From assembly GCA_023440975.1 (NCBI GenBank), contig JAEZRD010000045.1, forward strand, positions 1 to 64,000: DNA of 64,000 nucleotides. Reading direction: 5' to 3'. This document shows, piece after piece, positions 63,357 to 64,000 of this stretch. This DNA comes from Methanobacteriota archaeon (lineage in GTDB: Archaea; Methanobacteriota; Methanobacteria; Methanobacteriales; Methanobacteriaceae). Under the pieces are notes generated by a model. The model was not told the DNA's origin. It ran no database searches and worked only from the letters and a program-made list of their open reading frames with translations. Position numbers and translations under genes: made by a program. How positions within the stretch are numbered: position 1 is the stretch's first letter; every line of letters begins with the position of its first letter.

Positions 63357-64000
63357 TTATTCATTAAATTCTATTTCAAATCCAATAACTGGATAATCTA
63401 AATTGAAATTAGTAATAACTTTAGGAGATAATTCACCAAATACTCCATTAATTGTACTATTATTACTAGTTGCTGTAACACTAGCTACTCTACCCGGTAT
63501 AAAACTTGGGTCTGCTGATTCATTTATTTTAATATCATATCCTAAGTTATTTAATACACTTAAAATCAATGATTTTGCTTCGGTAAAATTCGCAGTTGAG
63601 TGACAACTTAATGCTGCAAGTTTTTTTGATGGTTTAACTTTCAATGTTTTTGTTTCATCAATGTATAATATATCTCCAATTTCAAATATTTTTTGAGGTA
63701 AATCTTGATGTTTATTATCCTCTAAAAATTCCATTAAAGTGTTAATTAAACTTTTTCTTATCATTGTTCCATCAATAGTAATAGGTCGGGCTACTTGCAC
63801 ATGTTCATCTTCAGCTCTATTCATCTTTTCATAATGGCTTTTTTCACTAGTTAACATTAAACTCATTACTTCTTGATATCCAAGACCTATCATTATTTCT
63901 CTTAAAGTATTATCTGATTTAAACCAGTTATGTTCATAAGCAACAGTAGAAAGGTTAGGTAATTTTGCTTCAATTTTGTTAATACGATATTGTATTGCAA
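63357..64000 (-). CDS. pheT: Phenylalanyl-tRNA synthetase beta chain, 5' part outside window
   Basis: C-terminal part of the beta subunit that, with PheS, charges tRNA-Phe. The frame is open to the window edge and reads NTLREIMIGLGYQEVMSLMLTS, the class II-like core, then RKSLINTLMEFLEDNKHQDLPQKIFEIGDIL and NGVFGELSPKVITNFNLDYPVIGFEIE at the end. The ATG at 63893 is internal. About 214 residues are visible out of about 550 for the archaeal form. Confidence 0.93.
   Translation of the reverse strand, partial: AIQYRINKIEAKLPNLSTVAYEHNWFKSDNTLREIMIGLGYQEVMSLMLTSEKSHYEKMNRAEDEHVQVARPITIDGTMIRKSLINTLMEFLEDNKHQDLPQKIFEIGDILYIDETKTLKVKPSKKLAALSCHSTANFTEAKSLILSVLNNLGYDIKINESADPSFIPGRVASVTATSNNSTINGVFGELSPKVITNFNLDYPVIGFEIEFNE

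Overview
The window is a contiguous piece of a methanogen chromosome of the order Methanobacteriales, very AT-rich (roughly 27% GC by eye). Evidence: methenyl-H4MPT cyclohydrolase (mch), two methanofuran biosynthesis genes (mfnD, mfnF), the methanopterin enzyme mptG, a YLRT-type homoaconitase small subunit (coenzyme B), an archaeal histone, archaeal ether-lipid genes (carS, a tes-like radical SAM enzyme), archaeal LonB, Hel308, Elp3, SecD/SecF and the DUF1890/DUF1894 pair. The presence of moaC argues mildly for Methanobrevibacter rather than Methanosphaera (reported to lack molybdopterin genes), but genus is inference. Both ends cut genes: adenine deaminase on the left, pheT on the right.

Layout. 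1-7.3 kb: ade, DUF447, SIS-domain sugar isomerase, Hsp20, Nog1-type GTPase, AMMECR1, TldD. 7.7-16.4 kb: secreted cysteine-rich protein, GMC-like flavoprotein with a ferredoxin-type cysteine motif, pyrI, secF-secD, flavodoxin, argC, ribL, hisA, truA. 16.4-19.5 kb: a membrane sensor histidine kinase split into two frames at an A8 run, and a membrane acyltransferase. 19.6-23.9 kb: wecB, then mfnD-mfnF and a membrane-anchored M14-like protein. 23.9-28.3 kb: an unexplained multiply folded RNA-like element, carS divergent from tes, mptG, homoaconitase small subunit. 28.3-36 kb: zinc-finger protein, methylthiotransferase, histone, tRNA-Val and tRNA-Phe, deoC, elp3, four small proteins (PRC-barrel, DUF2098, DUF308, secreted). 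36-44 kb: hel308, moaC, a second histidine kinase, glycosyltransferase, cbiD, nitroreductase. 44-51.7 kb: two tRNA-Gly, HMG-CoA synthase plus thiolase (mevalonate entry for lipids), GNAT, cbiP, lonB. 51.9-58.4 kb: prs, hypA-hypB, DUF354, tRNA-Ala, a large unknown membrane protein, DUF1890-DUF1894, archaeal methionine synthase. 58.5-64 kb: mch, then six small redox-type genes (two iron-sulfur flavoproteins, YjbQ, C_GCAxxG_C_C, two double-cluster Fe-S proteins) and the 3' part of pheT.

Most of the window is ordinary housekeeping and methanogen cofactor metabolism in short transcription units with many divergent promoters and AT-rich hairpin terminators. No IS element, prophage, CRISPR array or restriction system is visible. 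The observations most worth a second look are the nested inverted-repeat element at 23948-24062 with competing pairing partners, the homopolymer-split sensor kinase, the 22-nt direct repeats bracketing the lonB promoter, the unusual tRNA-Ala, and the duplicated redox gene block at 59.5-63.3 kb.
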